Shown here piece after piece: positions 53,168 to 53,275 of a DNA stretch of 53,275 nt. Position 1 is the first letter of the stretch. Each line of letters starts with the position of its first letter. The stretch is from Cochliopodium minus (taxonomy: Eukaryota; Discosea; Himatismenida; Cochliopodiidae): assembly GCA_024220525.1 (NCBI GenBank), contig JAMYWO010000066.1, positions 1 through 53,275 on the forward strand, written 5' to 3'. The translations under genes and the position numbers were made by a program. The notes below the pieces were generated by a model, which had not been told where the DNA came from, ran no database searches, and saw only the letters and a list, made by a program, of their open reading frames with translations.

Positions 53168-53275
53168 TTTTTTTTTATTTTTTGGCTTTTCGCGAACAAA
53201 AAAAAAATTTATATATTTTATATATTCTGAATCAGCATTACCACGTAATGCATTTTTCTTATTTTTTTCCATAAT

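Overview
The window comes from a very AT-rich, gene-dense unicellular eukaryote. Almost every gene is broken by short GT-AG introns (about 50 to 500 nt) made mostly of A and T runs, with TAG or AAG acceptors. Many start codons sit directly behind an A-tract, and several proteins carry long Asn-rich tracts. A gene with tandem Cys repeats of the dictyostelid CTDC type, a CRT-like carrier, RCC1, Sel1 and F-box families and a pogo/Tigger-type transposase point to an amoeba, most simply a dictyostelid or other amoebozoan. This is inference; no rRNA or other marker settles the species. The strongest placement marker is a complete ribosomal protein L23a.

Most gene models here are exon joins worked out by hand. 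In nearly all of them the codon phase closes at every junction and conserved motifs are rebuilt across splice sites. Layout: (1) 1-1674, CTDC-repeat gene and fragments of a CTDC gene and an RCC1 gene meeting at a single N. (2) 2552-6122, tropomodulin-like protein and a nine-exon CRT-family carrier. (3) 6431-9652, two co-directional replication/repair genes: a protein with an N-terminal PCNA-binding (PIP) box and a PrimPol. (4) 9697-12821 and on to 13141, an EEP nuclease, RPL23A and a two-RRM RNA-binding protein. (5) 13361-18272, a 992-residue zinc-ribbon pseudokinase. (6) 18503-24697, an SseB-like protein, a seven-helix membrane protein, a FUN14 protein, a small EF-hand protein and an F-box/XPA-like protein. 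(7) 24888-27883, an ammonium transporter. (8) 28115-32949, the ribosome-biogenesis AAA ATPase NVL, with a 100-N gap in one intron. (9) 33151-37671, a DENN protein with a huge Asn-rich insertion. (10) 37952-39443 and 47813-48807, two Sel1-repeat proteins. (11) 39469-46062, a DUSP-UBL-USP deubiquitinase of the USP4/11/15 type. (12) 46103-47217, a second CTDC tail abutting an F-box gene at another single N. (13) 48991-50306, a catechol O-methyltransferase-like enzyme. (14) 50503-51300, an RCC1 gene cut at a third N. (15) 51378-53167, a DDE transposase.

There is no operon logic. The informative points are the micro-exons (3 to 26 nt), start codons split from the rest of the coding region by an intron, a C-terminal module shared by the Sel1 and RCC1 proteins, a possible second primase-like half in the PrimPol, the zinc-ribbon pseudokinase, an F-box fused to an XPA-type zinc finger, and contig joins placed inside repeated gene families.
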